From the NCBI RefSeq assembly GCF_000196255.1, contig NC_006370.1:3609411-3673410 (forward strand): a DNA stretch of 64,000 nucleotides, read 5' to 3'. The notes beneath the pieces were generated by a model, which was not told the origin of the DNA, did no database searches, and saw nothing but the letters and a program-made list of their open reading frames with translations. The translations under genes and the position numbers were made by a program. Positions within the stretch are counted from its first letter, which is position 1; every line of letters begins with the position of its first letter. The stretch comes from Photobacterium profundum SS9 (GTDB lineage: Bacteria; Pseudomonadota; Gammaproteobacteria; Enterobacterales; Vibrionaceae). Below, one piece after another: positions 19,107 through 28,986 of this stretch.

Positions 19107-20999
19107 TTACAGTACTAAGCGACGAATATCAGATAGGCAACCGTTTAGGTAAGTAATGAAACGTGCACCTTCAGCACCATCGACCACACGGTGATCGTAA
19201 GATAGTGATAGAGGAAGCATTAGGCGAGGTTCAAAATCCTTGCCATTCCATACAGGTTTCATTTCAGACTTAGATACACCTAAGATACCCACTTCTGGTG
19301 CGTTCACGATTGGTGTGAATGCAGTACCACCTAAGCCACCAAGGCTAGAGATAGTGAAACAGCCGCCTTGCATATCAGATGCAGTTAGCTTGCCAGAACG
19401 TGCTTTCTTAGAAATAGCCATTAGCTCTTCAGATAGCTCGTAGATACCTTTCTTGTTCACATCTTTAAAGACAGGAACAACTAGGCCGTTAGGTGTATCA
19501 ACCGCGATACCCACGTTCACGTACTTCTTCAGAATAAGGCTTGCACCGTCATCTGAAAGAGAAGAGTTGAAAGATGGGAATGCTTCAAGCGCTTTCGCAA
19601 CAGCTTTCATGATGAACACAAGTGGTGTGATCTTCATGCCAGTATCTTTCTTCGCTTCAATCGCGTTCTGCTCTTTACGGAATGCTTCCAGAGCCGTGAT
19701 GTCTGCGTTGTCCCACTGTGTAACATGCGGGATCATTACCCAGTTACGGTGCAGGTTAGCGCCAGAAATCTTCTTGATGCGAGATAGAGGCTTAGTTTCA
19801 ATCTCACCAAACTTGCTGAAATCAATTTTCGGCCAAGGTAGAAGACCCAGTGCAGAACCGTCGCCACCTTTAGCAGATGCAGCTGCACCAGATTCAAGAC
19901 GCTTAAGCGCATCTTTCACGTAGTTCTGTACGTCTTCTTTCTGGATACGGCTCTTACGACCAGTACCTTTAACTTTAGAAAGGTTAACGCCAAATTCACG
20001 AGCAAGACGACGAACAACTGGAGATGCATGCGCATATTCGTTGTTTTCTTGGAAATCGCCAGCTGGAGCTGCTGCTTGTGCAGGCTTCGCTGCAGGAGCA
20101 GATGCTGCTACTGGAGCTGCCGCTTGAGCAACAGGTGCAGGTGCGGAGCCAGCTACTTCAAAGACCATGATCAAAGAGCCTGTAGACACTTTATCACCAG
20201 CAACGATTTTGATTTCTTTAACAGTACCAGCAAACGGTGCAGGCACTTCCATTGAAGCCTTGTCACCTTCAACAGTAATAAGAGATTGCTCTTCTTCTAC
20301 TGTATCGCCAACAGCAACCATGATTTCAGTAACTTCTACTTCATCACCGCCGATATCAGGAACGTTTACTTCTTTAGCAGCAGATGCTACTGGTGCCGCA
20401 GCAACAGGCGCCGCCGCTTGAGCAACAGGTGCTGCAGGTGCAACTGATGCGCCAGAACCTGCTACTTCAAAGATCATTACTAGCGAACCAGTTGATACTT
20501 TATCGCCAGCTGCAATTTTGATTTCTTTTAGTACACCAGCAAACGGTGCAGGTACTTCCATTGATGCTTTGTCGCCTTCAACAGTAAGAAGAGATTGCTC
20601 TTCTTCGATGCTGTCGCCGATAGCAACCATGATTTCAGTCACTTCTACTTCGTCGCCGCCGATATCTGGAACATGTACTTCTTTTAGCTCAGCCGCCGCA
20701 GGCGCTGCAGCAACAGGTGCCGCCGCTTCAACTGCTGGCGCAGCTGCTGCGCCTTCTGCTTCACTTTTTTCTTCAACGAACAGCATAATTAAAGAACCAG
20801 TAGAAACCGTATCGCCTTCAGCGATTTTAATTTCTTTAACGATACCCGCTTGAGAAGCTGGTACTTCCATAGAGGCTTTGTCACCTTCTACAGTGATCAG
20901 AGATTGCTCTTCTTCAACCTTGTCGCCAACGCTAACAAGAATCTCAGTTACTTCAACCTCGTCTGCACCAATGTCAGGTACATTAATTTCGATTGCCAT
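19107..20999 (-). CDS. aceF: Pyruvate dehydrogenase E2, dihydrolipoyl acetyltransferase with three lipoyl domains
   Basis: This 630-aa core of the PDH complex moves the acetyl group from E1 to CoA. Three lipoyl domains carry their lysine in the same [10 protein letters not shown] context at residues 41, 144 and 247, exactly 103 residues apart, separated by Ala/Pro-rich linkers. A peripheral-subunit-binding domain ([20 protein letters not shown]) follows, then the catalytic domain with SYDHRVVDG near the end. The ATG at 20999 ([11 protein letters not shown]) is chosen from homology; the longer frame overlaps the end of aceE. The gene starts 13 bp after aceE. Confidence 0.97.
   Translation of the reverse strand: MAIEINVPDIGADEVEVTEILVSVGDKVEEEQSLITVEGDKASMEVPASQAGIVKEIKIAEGDTVSTGSLIMLFVEEKSEAEGAAAAPAVEAAAPVAAAPAAAELKEVHVPDIGGDEVEVTEIMVAIGDSIEEEQSLLTVEGDKASMEVPAPFAGVLKEIKIAAGDKVSTGSLVMIFEVAGSGASVAPAAPVAQAAAPVAAAPVASAAKEVNVPDIGGDEVEVTEIMVAVGDTVEEEQSLITVEGDKASMEVPAPFAGTVKEIKIVAGDKVSTGSLIMVFEVAGSAPAPVAQAAAPVAASAPAAKPAQAAAPAGDFQENNEYAHASPVVRRLAREFGVNLSKVKGTGRKSRIQKEDVQNYVKDALKRLESGAAASAKGGDGSALGLLPWPKIDFSKFGEIETKPLSRIKKISGANLHRNWVMIPHVTQWDNADITALEAFRKEQNAIEAKKDTGMKITPLVFIMKAVAKALEAFPSFNSSLSDDGASLILKKYVNVGIAVDTPNGLVVPVFKDVNKKGIYELSEELMAISKKARSGKLTASDMQGGCFTISSLGGLGGTAFTPIVNAPEVGILGVSKSEMKPVWNGKDFEPRLMLPLSLSYDHRVVDGAEGARFITYLNGCLSDIRRLVL
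20142..20999 (-). repeat. Three tandem lipoyl-domain coding repeats in aceF
   Basis: Three copies of a 309-bp unit encode lipoyl domain plus linker, at about 20760-20999, 20451-20690 and 20142-20381. The second and third copies are the most alike ([13 protein letters not shown] is shared). The exact 103-codon spacing points to unequal recombination or gene conversion keeping them uniform. Confidence 0.8.
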
Positions 21000-21012
21000 G
21001 TTTAATTGCCTC

Positions 21013-23679
21013 TTACGCGTATAGCGGGTTCGTCTTGTCTGCATCGATGTCGAATTTAGCGATTGCTTGTGCAACAACAGATTTGTCGATATCACCTCGT
21101 TTTGCCAATTCAGCTAGTGCTGCAACTACAACGTAGCCCGCATTAACTTCGAAGTGACGACGTAGGTTCTCACGGCTATCAGAACGACCGAAACCATCAG
21201 TACCAAGTACTTTGTAAGACTCAGCAGGAACGAATGCACGTACTTGCTCAGCGTAGTTCTTCATGTAATCCGTTACTGCGATTGCAGGTTCGTTACCAAG
21301 AACTTGAGTGATGTACGGTACTTTCTCTTCAGCTTCTGGGTGAAGCATGTTGTCACGCTCGATAGCTTGGCCGTCACGCGTCAATTCGTTGAAAGACGTT
21401 ACAGAGAAAACATCAGAGGCAACGCCGTAGTCATCGCTAAGGATCTGTGCTGCTTTACGCGCTTCGTTCATGATAGTACCAGAGCTCATTAACTGAACTT
21501 TAGCCTTAGAACCAGCGTAAGATTCTAGCTTGTAGATACCTTTACGAATGCCTTCTTCAGTGCCTTCTGGCATTGCTGGCATTGCGTAGTTTTCGTTCAT
21601 TACCGTTAGGTAGTAGTAAATGTTCTCTTGGTTCTCACCGTACATGCGACGGATACCGTCTTGCATGATAACTGCAACCTCGTAAGCAAACGTTGGGTCG
21701 TAAGAGATACAGTTAGGAATTGTGTTCGCTAGAACATGAGAGTGACCATCTTCATGTTGTAGGCCTTCACCATTCAGTGTTGTACGGCCAGCCGTAGCAC
21801 CAAGAAGGAAGCCACGTGCTTGTTGGTCACCTGCTAGCCATGCCATGTCACCAATACGTTGGAAACCGAACATTGAGTAGTAGATGTAGAATGGGATCAT
21901 TGGCAGATCGTTGGTGCTGTACGATGTTGCCGCAGCAACCCAAGATGCCATTGAGCCAAGCTCATTGATACCTTCTTGCAGAACCTGACCAGAGGTCGCT
22001 TCTTTGTAGTAAGAAACTACACCGCGGTCTTCAGGTGTGTATTCTTGACCATGTGGGTTGTAGATACCAACCTGACGGAACAGACCTTCCATACCGAACG
22101 TACGTGCTTCATCACAGATGATTGGTACGATATTCTTACCGATACTTTTATCTTTCAGTAAGATATTTAGCGTACGTACGTAAGCCATAGTCGTAGAGAT
22201 ATCACGCTTCTGCTCACCCAGTAGAGGTGCGAATTCCTCTAATCCAGGTACCTTAAATTCTTGTGTGAACTTAGGCAGACGCTTAGGCGTGTAACCGTGC
22301 AGAGCGTTACGACGCGCGTGCAAGTAGTTATATTCTGCAGAACCTTCTTCCAGTGTTAGGTATGGAAGAGCTTTCATGTCTTCGTCAGAAACAAGATCTT
22401 GCAGACCTAAACGATCACGTAGGTGTTGAACATGTGTCATGTCCATTTTCTTCACACCGTGCGCAATGTTCTTACCTTCAGCCGCTTCACCCATGCCGTA
22501 ACCTTTTACAGTTTTAGCAAGAATGACGGTAGGACGACCTTCCGTTTCTTTTGCATTGCTGAACGCAGCAAACAGCTTAGAAGACTCGTGACCACCACGC
22601 TTAAGTGCGAAGATTTGGTCATCAGTCATATCTGCAACGAGTGCCGCTGTTTCTGGATACTTACCAAAGAAGTGTTCACGTACGTAAGCACCGTCTTTAG
22701 ATTTGAATGTTTGGTAGTCACCATCGATAGTTTCGTTCATTAACTGAAGAAGCTTACCTGTAGTGTCTTTTGCTAATAGTGAATCCCAGTTGTTACCCCA
22801 GATCACTTTAACAACATTCCAGCCAGCGCCCTTAAATAGGCCTTCTAGTTCTTGAATGATGCTACCGTTACCCATAACAGGGCCATCTAGGCGCTGTAGG
22901 TTACAGTTGATTAGGAAACATAGGTTATCTAGCTTTTCACGTGCAGCGAATGAAATCGCACCACGTGATTCTGGCTCATCCATCTCGCCATCGCCCAAGA
23001 ACGCGTAAACACGTTGAGCTGATGTATCTTTCAGACCACGACCAGCCAAGTACTTAAGGAAACGTGCTTGATAGATAGCTGAAATAGGACCAAGACCCAT
23101 AGAAACTGTTGGGAACTGCCAGAATTCAGGCATCAGTTTAGGGTGTGGGTATGAAGGAATACCTTTACCATCAACTTCTTGACGGAAATTATCTAACTGT
23201 TCTTCAGTTAAACGGCCTTCAACAAACGCACGAGAATAGATACCCGGAGAGATGTGACCTTGGTAATACACCAAATCGCCGCCATCAACTTCGTTTGGTG
23301 CACGGAAGAAGTGGTTGAAACATACTTCGTAGAATGCAGAAGCAGACTGGTAAGAAGCCATGTGGCCACCTAGGTCTAAATCTTTTTTAGAAGCACGTAG
23401 TACGATCATGATTGCGTTCCAACGGATAATGGAACGAATACGGCGCTCAAGAGTAGTATCACCAGGATACGCAGGCTCTTGTGCTGATGGAATCGTATTA
23501 ATGTAGTTGGTAGTCATGCCAGTTGGCATATCCACACCGTCTAAACGTGCTTTATCCAGAACTTGTTCAAGTAAGTACTGTGCGCGTTCTACACCTTCTT
23601 CACGGACTACTGATTCTAGAGCTTCTAGCCACTCTTGAGTCTCAAGTACGTCAACGTCATTTTTCATGACTTCAGACAT
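21013..23679 (-). CDS. aceE: Pyruvate dehydrogenase E1 component (homodimeric)
   Basis: This 888-aa thiamine diphosphate enzyme decarboxylates pyruvate and acetylates the E2 lipoyl groups. It is the single-chain E1 of gammaproteobacteria, with the ThDP-binding block [14 protein letters not shown] followed by [13 protein letters not shown]. Active-site and dimer segments such as [12 protein letters not shown] and [14 protein letters not shown] match E. coli AceE. AAGGAAG precedes the ATG. It is the first enzyme gene after pdhR (80-bp gap) and is followed within 13 bp by aceF. Confidence 0.97.
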   Translation of the reverse strand: MSEVMKNDVDVLETQEWLEALESVVREEGVERAQYLLEQVLDKARLDGVDMPTGMTTNYINTIPSAQEPAYPGDTTLERRIRSIIRWNAIMIVLRASKKDLDLGGHMASYQSASAFYEVCFNHFFRAPNEVDGGDLVYYQGHISPGIYSRAFVEGRLTEEQLDNFRQEVDGKGIPSYPHPKLMPEFWQFPTVSMGLGPISAIYQARFLKYLAGRGLKDTSAQRVYAFLGDGEMDEPESRGAISFAAREKLDNLCFLINCNLQRLDGPVMGNGSIIQELEGLFKGAGWNVVKVIWGNNWDSLLAKDTTGKLLQLMNETIDGDYQTFKSKDGAYVREHFFGKYPETAALVADMTDDQIFALKRGGHESSKLFAAFSNAKETEGRPTVILAKTVKGYGMGEAAEGKNIAHGVKKMDMTHVQHLRDRLGLQDLVSDEDMKALPYLTLEEGSAEYNYLHARRNALHGYTPKRLPKFTQEFKVPGLEEFAPLLGEQKRDISTTMAYVRTLNILLKDKSIGKNIVPIICDEARTFGMEGLFRQVGIYNPHGQEYTPEDRGVVSYYKEATSGQVLQEGINELGSMASWVAAATSYSTNDLPMIPFYIYYSMFGFQRIGDMAWLAGDQQARGFLLGATAGRTTLNGEGLQHEDGHSHVLANTIPNCISYDPTFAYEVAVIMQDGIRRMYGENQENIYYYLTVMNENYAMPAMPEGTEEGIRKGIYKLESYAGSKAKVQLMSSGTIMNEARKAAQILSDDYGVASDVFSVTSFNELTRDGQAIERDNMLHPEAEEKVPYITQVLGNEPAIAVTDYMKNYAEQVRAFVPAESYKVLGTDGFGRSDSRENLRRHFEVNAGYVVVAALAELAKRGDIDKSVVAQAIAKFDIDADKTNPLYA

Positions 23680-23759
23680 GCAATCTTCCTTTCGTTGATA
23701 ATCTACAAAACTTACAATGTCGCGACTGTTTAATACCTTACGTTATAGTTATGAAGGTA

Positions 23760-24533
23760 TTAATCCAGCCCGTCCTTGCGCTGTTGAATTCGACGAAGAG
23801 AGCGTTCACGCCTGCTATCTTCACGCGATAATTCCAACAATGTTTCCTCAATGAAAGCCAAGTGTGCATGGGACGCTTCGCGGGCCTTTTCAGGTTGCCT
23901 AGAAACAATCGCTTGCACAATATCGGCTCGATGCTTTCTCACTTTCCCCGCTACACTGTCGCGGCGGTTCAGTAGTTCAAAGTTTTGTAATACGTTTTGC
24001 TCAAGCAAAGGGGCAAGGCTACGAATGATATGAAGCAGTACGACGTTATGCGCGGATTCTGTTACCGCGATCAAATACTGCATTACAGCTGATGCTTCAG
24101 CTTTAAAATCACCTTGTTGCTGAGCTGCCTCTATCCGTGTATGACAATCACGAATACGAGTGTAATCTTCTTCTGTGCCGCGTAACGCCGCGTAATAAGC
24201 AGCTAAGCCTTCAAGGGCATGACGAGACTCAAGTAAATCTAATTGTGTTTCAGGGTGCGACGCTAATAATTCCAACAAAGGCTCAGAAAAACTCTCCCAG
24301 AGCTTATCGGTTACAAATGTTCCACCGCCCTGACGGCGTGTTAGCAAATTTTTAGCCTCAAGCCGTTGAATCGCTTCTCGTACCGAAGGACGTGAAACAT
24401 CGAATTGCTTAGCTAACTCACGCTCTGGAGGCAATTGTTGACCAGAAGACAGAATGCCTTCCAAAATCCAACGTTCCAGTTCTTGCTCAATAGCATCAGA
24501 GAGCTTAGGTTGGCGAATTCGTTTATAAGTCAT
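23760..24533 (-). CDS. pdhR: Pyruvate-responsive repressor PdhR
   Basis: This is a 257-aa GntR/FadR-family regulator with an N-terminal winged helix ([31 protein letters not shown]) and a C-terminal all-helical FCD effector domain. In E. coli PdhR represses pdhR-aceEF-lpd and releases DNA when pyruvate binds. Here it leads the same operon, and an operator of the known PdhR sequence lies 65-81 bp upstream of its start, so autoregulation is well supported. Confidence 0.95.
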   Translation of the reverse strand: MTYKRIRQPKLSDAIEQELERWILEGILSSGQQLPPERELAKQFDVSRPSVREAIQRLEAKNLLTRRQGGGTFVTDKLWESFSEPLLELLASHPETQLDLLESRHALEGLAAYYAALRGTEEDYTRIRDCHTRIEAAQQQGDFKAEASAVMQYLIAVTESAHNVVLLHIIRSLAPLLEQNVLQNFELLNRRDSVAGKVRKHRADIVQAIVSRQPEKAREASHAHLAFIEETLLELSREDSRRERSLRRIQQRKDGLD

Positions 24534-24597
24534 TTATCGTTATGCTTCTTATACTTATATCGTTTCAGGCAAATCCACTCTTAAATTAAGCGTGGAC

Positions 24598-24614
24598 AAT
24601 TGGTCTTACCAATT
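24598..24614. promoter_or_regulatory. PdhR operator
   Basis: On the minus strand this reads AATTGGTAAGACCAATT, a perfect palindrome with a 3-base centre. As I recall it, this is the same sequence as the E. coli pdhR operator. Relative to the predicted start near 24623 it covers about +10 to +26, the same position as in E. coli. Confidence 0.92.
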
Positions 24615-24629
24615 TACTAACAGGGCGAA

Positions 24630-24657
24630 ATTCTACAGAAATAATTATAGATGTCTA
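24630..24657 (-). promoter_or_regulatory. Predicted pdhR promoter
   Basis: On the minus strand, -35 TAGACA (24652-24657) and -10 TAGAAT (24630-24635) are separated by 16 bp. This places the start just ahead of the PdhR operator. Another TATAAT inside the spacer leaves the exact -10 uncertain. Confidence 0.55.
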
Positions 24658-24781
24658 GCCGCGACTTGATGGAAATCATAGAAGCAGGGTGGATTTAACA
24701 AAAATGTCAAATTATGAAAACTTGTTAAAACAATGCGAACCATAGGTGGTAACAGAAGATAGCGCAAATATGAGCAAGAAA

Positions 24782-24811
24782 ATAAGCAATGGTCTGACCA
24801 ATTGGCTTTAT
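24782..24811 (-). terminator. Hairpin after ampD with PdhR-box-like core
   Basis: An imperfect inverted repeat spans this stretch. Its core AATGGTCTGACCAATT (24788-24803) has one perfect PdhR half-site (ACCAAT) and one with a single mismatch. Read from ampD it forms a hairpin with a T-rich tail, so it may be the ampD terminator, a second PdhR site, or both. Confidence 0.5.
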
Positions 24812-24864
24812 TGTTACAGCGTATGACTTAACGCTAATGTGTATTGCTCAATTTTGATTATGAT

Positions 24865-25422
24865 TTATCCATTCACACGCAATGTTGCTTTAAATGCATG
24901 CCAATCAAACGCTAAACCGGGATCTGTTTTTCGCCCAGGCGCAATAAATTCATGCCCAGTAATACGGGAAGAATCGATATGTGGATACAGTGTCATGATA
25001 ACCCGAGATAACTCAGTCAGTGTTGCATACTGAGCTTGGGTATAAGGGAGGGTGTCCGTTCCTTCCAGCTCTATACCAATAGAATAATCATTGCATTTGT
25101 CGCGCTTGGCAAATTGTGACACTCCAGCATGCCATGCCCGACAATCAAACGGTACAAATTGAATGATATCGCCATTCCGCCTAATTAAACAGTGAGCAGA
25201 CACACGAAACCCTGAAATTAACCCGAAATAGGGATGTTCGTTCGGATCCAGCTTCCCCGTAAACAGCTGTTCAATATACGGTCCACCAAACTCCCCTGGT
25301 GGCAAACTAATATTGTGTACCACCAGCAAAGACACATCTTGCGCATCGGGGCGCTGATCAAAAAATGGTGACGGCACATGTTTGACGCCTTCCACCCAGT
25401 GGGTGTCGTTAATTGTTAACAT
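24865..25422 (-). CDS. ampD: 1,6-anhydro-N-acetylmuramyl-L-alanine amidase AmpD
   Basis: This 185-aa cytosolic zinc amidase removes the stem peptide from anhydro-muropeptides in peptidoglycan recycling. In organisms with an AmpR/AmpC system its loss induces beta-lactamase. Amidase_2 zinc ligands fit His36 in VVHNISLP, the His of TGHEFIAPGRKTDPG and its Asp. HAGVSQF is also characteristic. There is no signal peptide, which separates AmpD from its periplasmic paralogues. It is divergent from nadC, with a long heptad repeat array between them. Confidence 0.95.
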   Translation of the reverse strand: MLTINDTHWVEGVKHVPSPFFDQRPDAQDVSLLVVHNISLPPGEFGGPYIEQLFTGKLDPNEHPYFGLISGFRVSAHCLIRRNGDIIQFVPFDCRAWHAGVSQFAKRDKCNDYSIGIELEGTDTLPYTQAQYATLTELSRVIMTLYPHIDSSRITGHEFIAPGRKTDPGLAFDWHAFKATLRVNG

Positions 25423-25447
25423 TTTTCATAAGCCTAGAGATTAAGGG

Positions 25448-25534
25448 CGAGTATGAGTATTGAGTATTGAGGGGCGAGTGTCGAGTGTCGAGGCCTTCTA
25501 GCACCTCGACACTCGCTTCTAGGAACTCGCATCT
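25448..25534. repeat. Heptad repeat array 3 (between ampD and nadC), the longest
   Basis: Twelve consecutive 7-bp units in a single phase fill 25448-25531. The left arm uses GAGNNNN units (GAGTATT twice, GAGGGGC, GAGTGTC twice); the right arm uses the complementary pattern (CCTCGAC, ACTCGCT, TCTAGGA, ACTCGCA). CGAGTGTCGAGG and CCTCGACACTCG form a perfect 12-bp inverted pair across the centre, so either strand of RNA would fold into a long hairpin. Confidence 0.8.
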
Positions 25535-25537
25535 TAA

Positions 25538-26488
<951 letters not shown>

Positions 26489-26551
26489 CGGTTTAGAGAA
26501 TAGAGTTGAGAGGGGCGAGTTGAGAGAGGCTCGCTTCTCGCCCCTAGATTG
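26489..26551. repeat. Heptad repeat array 4 (after nadC)
   Basis: About nine 7-bp units in one phase start at the base after the nadC TAG stop, including GAGAATA, GAGTTGA (twice), GAGGGGC, GAGAGGC, TCGCTTC and TCGCCCC. GGGGCGAG and CTCGCCCC form a perfect 8-bp inverted pair, so it can fold as a hairpin and may double as the nadC transcript end. Confidence 0.75.
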
Positions 26552-26789
26552 GATTACCTCGCCAGCTCATTTTTGAATACTTTCTATAACTGATACTTAG
26601 AACACTACCCTCGATCTCCCTTCTAAATTTAAATTCGCCTCTAATATCATATGCAACGAATGTAACCGCCATTGAATTAATTCAAACTGCGCCGCGTAAC
26701 CTTTTCATTATGATTCAGCCACTTGATGTCTACTCGTATTCTGAACCCACTTAAATTTAATGCTTACGGGCAATATAAGGGAAAGAATA
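26489..26789 (+). other. nadC-pilA intergenic region
   Basis: This 301-bp stretch has no supportable gene. Its first 60 bases are heptad array 4. A perfect 14-bp palindrome TTGAATTAATTCAA lies at 26672-26685. The pilA promoter must lie between there and 26780, but I could not identify convincing -35/-10 or sigma-54 elements. Confidence 0.6.
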
Positions 26790-27197
26790 ATGAAAAAGAT
26801 GCAAAAAGGTTTTACGCTAATTGAATTGATGATTGTGGTGGCAATTATTGGTGCTCTATCTGCAATCGCTATTCCAGCATATAAAGATTATGTGAAAAAG
26901 AGTGAGTTAGCAGCTGCTGTTGCTACGATGAAGGCATTGGTAACAGAAGCTGAATTAATTTATCAAGAAAAAGGGGCTGTTGTAAGTACTACCCCCCTCA
27001 CCGACTTAGGTACGAAAGCTGATGCCAACCCATTAGGAGTAATATCTGTATCAGCAGATAATAATCTGCAATTTAAATTTGGGGATAACAGTGCTTCAAA
27101 GGACTTGCTAGTCACTTTTGATCGTTCTGCTACTGGTTGGGCTTGTACACAAACTACAGGCGCCGAGATTGATAGCTGCCCAGCACCTAAATCTTAA
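26790..27197 (+). CDS. pilA: Type IV major pilin PilA
   Basis: This 135-aa prepilin polymerises into the type IV pilus used for adhesion, twitching or DNA uptake. The short leader MKKMQKG is cut by PilD before Phe of [14 protein letters not shown], leaving the N-methyl-Phe hydrophobic helix with the conserved Glu5. The C-terminal disulfide loop cysteines are in GWACTQ and DSCPAP. The ATG at 26790 has a TAAGGGA Shine-Dalgarno; an upstream start would spoil the leader. It is the first gene of pilABCD, with pilB starting 4 bp later. Confidence 0.95.
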   Translation: MKKMQKGFTLIELMIVVAIIGALSAIAIPAYKDYVKKSELAAAVATMKALVTEAELIYQEKGAVVSTTPLTDLGTKADANPLGVISVSADNNLQFKFGDNSASKDLLVTFDRSATGWACTQTTGAEIDSCPAPKS

Positions 27198-27201
27198 TTA
27201 A

Positions 27202-28887
27202 GTGCAAACCAACCTCGCTTCAATTTTGCATCAGGCTGATTTAATCAGCTTGGTGCAAGAGCAAAACGTGGTCGATACCGTTCATGCAGAAGGCATTAAC
27301 GTGCCTTCTGCGTTAACGCGTTTGGGCATATTCAGCGACAGTGAACTTGCTCGCCATATCGAACTCATTTTTGCCATCGCGCTGATTGATATTCACCAGT
27401 ACGATTACGCAGAGTGCTGTAAAAAAGTCTATCAACGTGAATTGGTATTGCGCCATCGGGCAATTCCGCTGCAATTTAACGATACCAGCCTATTTCTGGG
27501 CATTAGCGACCCCACTAACTTAGATGCACAAGACGAGTTTCGTTTTGCTACCGGCAAAAATGTTGAACTGCTGCTGTTAGACAATAAGCAGCTAGAAAGC
27601 GCTATTCGACGCATTTACGGCAGTGACGTCGGTGAAACCGAACACGCGCGCGATATCAGTAACCAAGATTTAAACAACTTGGTCGATATTAGCGAAGGGG
27701 AAATTGACGACACCACAGATTTGAGCCGAGACAGCGCCCCCGTTACCCGCTATATCAACCAAATATTGCTAGAGGCAGTACGTAAAAAAGCCTCTGACAT
27801 TCATTTTGAACCCTATGAAGAAAGCTACCGGATCCGTTTTCGCTGCGATGGTATTTTGCATCAACATGCTACCCCACCCACGACGTTATCGCGCCGCTTA
27901 TCGACCCGTTTAAAGGTAATGTCGAAGCTCAATATTGCCGAGCGCCGTAAACCTCAAGATGGGCGTATTAAGCTGAAATTAACCCCAACGCTAGCGATTG
28001 ATCTGCGAGTATCATCGCTGCCAACGTTATGGGGTGAAAAGGTGGTACTGCGGATCCTTGATAGCTCAGCCGCCAGTTTAGACATTGATATTCTGGGTTA
28101 TAACGACAAACAAAAGCACGACTACCTTGCCGCATTAGCACAACCACAAGGCATGATCTTAATGACCGGGCCAACAGGCAGCGGTAAAACCGTTTCGCTA
28201 TATACCGGGCTGAAAATTCTTAATACCGAAGAGCTCAATATTTCCACCGCTGAAGATCCGGTCGAGATCAACCTGCCGGGCATTAACCAAGTTCATATCA
28301 ATACCCAAGTTGGGCTCAACTTTTCTGATGCGCTACGATCGTTTCTTCGCCAAGATCCAGATGTGGTGATGGTCGGTGAAATACGAGACATAGAAACCGC
28401 AGCAATTGCAGTAAAAGCCGCCCAAACTGGTCACTTGTTACTCTCGACCTTGCATACCAATTCTGCCGCCGAAACCATTACGCGTTTAACCAATATGGGC
28501 ATTGAAGATTTTAACCTCGCGTCGTCACTCAGTTTAATCATCGCCCAGCGTTTAGCACGGCGCTTATGCCCGTACTGTAAAGAAGTACATGATCTTGATG
28601 TCCTCACCAGAGACAAATTTGAGATACCAGCAGACAGCCTAATTTATAAAGCCAGCGAACGAGGCTGTGATGATTGCAATAAAGGCTATCTAGGGCGGGT
28701 TGGCATCTATGAAGTCATGCCATTTAGCCCAGAACTCGCCCAAGCACTCGTCGCGGGCGCATCGACCCTAGAGCTTGAACGTATTGCCTGCCAGCAAGGT
28801 ATGCAGCGATTACAACAATCTGGCATAGAAAAATTAATGGCGGGCACCACCAGCTTAATCGAACTACAGCGAATACTGCATTACTGA
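27202..28887 (+). CDS. pilB: Type IV pilus extension ATPase PilB
   Basis: This 561-aa cytoplasmic hexameric ATPase drives pilus assembly. The N-terminal GspE/PilB domain (about 1-150) is followed by the ATPase core with Walker A GPTGSGKT, Asp box (STAEDPVEI), Walker B (VVMVGEIRD) and His box (LLLSTLHTNSA). A tetracysteine zinc site is formed by CPYC and CDDC. The start is a GTG 4 bp after pilA with no clear Shine-Dalgarno, so translational coupling to pilA or a later start is possible. Confidence 0.95.
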   Translation: MQTNLASILHQADLISLVQEQNVVDTVHAEGINVPSALTRLGIFSDSELARHIELIFAIALIDIHQYDYAECCKKVYQRELVLRHRAIPLQFNDTSLFLGISDPTNLDAQDEFRFATGKNVELLLLDNKQLESAIRRIYGSDVGETEHARDISNQDLNNLVDISEGEIDDTTDLSRDSAPVTRYINQILLEAVRKKASDIHFEPYEESYRIRFRCDGILHQHATPPTTLSRRLSTRLKVMSKLNIAERRKPQDGRIKLKLTPTLAIDLRVSSLPTLWGEKVVLRILDSSAASLDIDILGYNDKQKHDYLAALAQPQGMILMTGPTGSGKTVSLYTGLKILNTEELNISTAEDPVEINLPGINQVHINTQVGLNFSDALRSFLRQDPDVVMVGEIRDIETAAIAVKAAQTGHLLLSTLHTNSAAETITRLTNMGIEDFNLASSLSLIIAQRLARRLCPYCKEVHDLDVLTRDKFEIPADSLIYKASERGCDDCNKGYLGRVGIYEVMPFSPELAQALVAGASTLELERIACQQGMQRLQQSGIEKLMAGTTSLIELQRILHY

Positions 28888-28889
28888 TT

Positions 28890-28931
28890 AGCGTTGCGAG
28901 TTACGAATCACGAGATACGAGTTGCGGCAAT
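28890..28931. repeat. Heptad repeat array 5 (between pilB and pilC)
   Basis: Five or six 7-bp units in phase begin 2 bp after the pilB stop: CGAGTTA, CGAATCA, CGAGATA, CGAGTTG, then CGGCAAT. This is a one-armed array with no inverted partner. It sits inside an operon, so it is transcribed between pilB and pilC. Confidence 0.7.
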
Positions 28932-28986
28932 ATATTCGCACCATCAGCATTACCCATCTATATCATCCCTTAAAGTAGGATACATC

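Larger units (their letters stand above)
24534..24864 (-). promoter_or_regulatory. pdhR control region between ampD and pdhR
   Basis: This 331-bp region holds no gene that I can support. It contains the candidate pdhR promoter, one perfect PdhR operator near 24606, and a second imperfect PdhR-like palindrome near 24796 that also looks like the ampD terminator. The remaining sequence is AT-rich and I see nothing else in it. Confidence 0.7.

Noticed and set aside
26576..26640. CTCGATC-like units further along the nadC-pilA gap
   Set aside because: At most two units fit the pattern and phase is lost, so I do not extend array 4.
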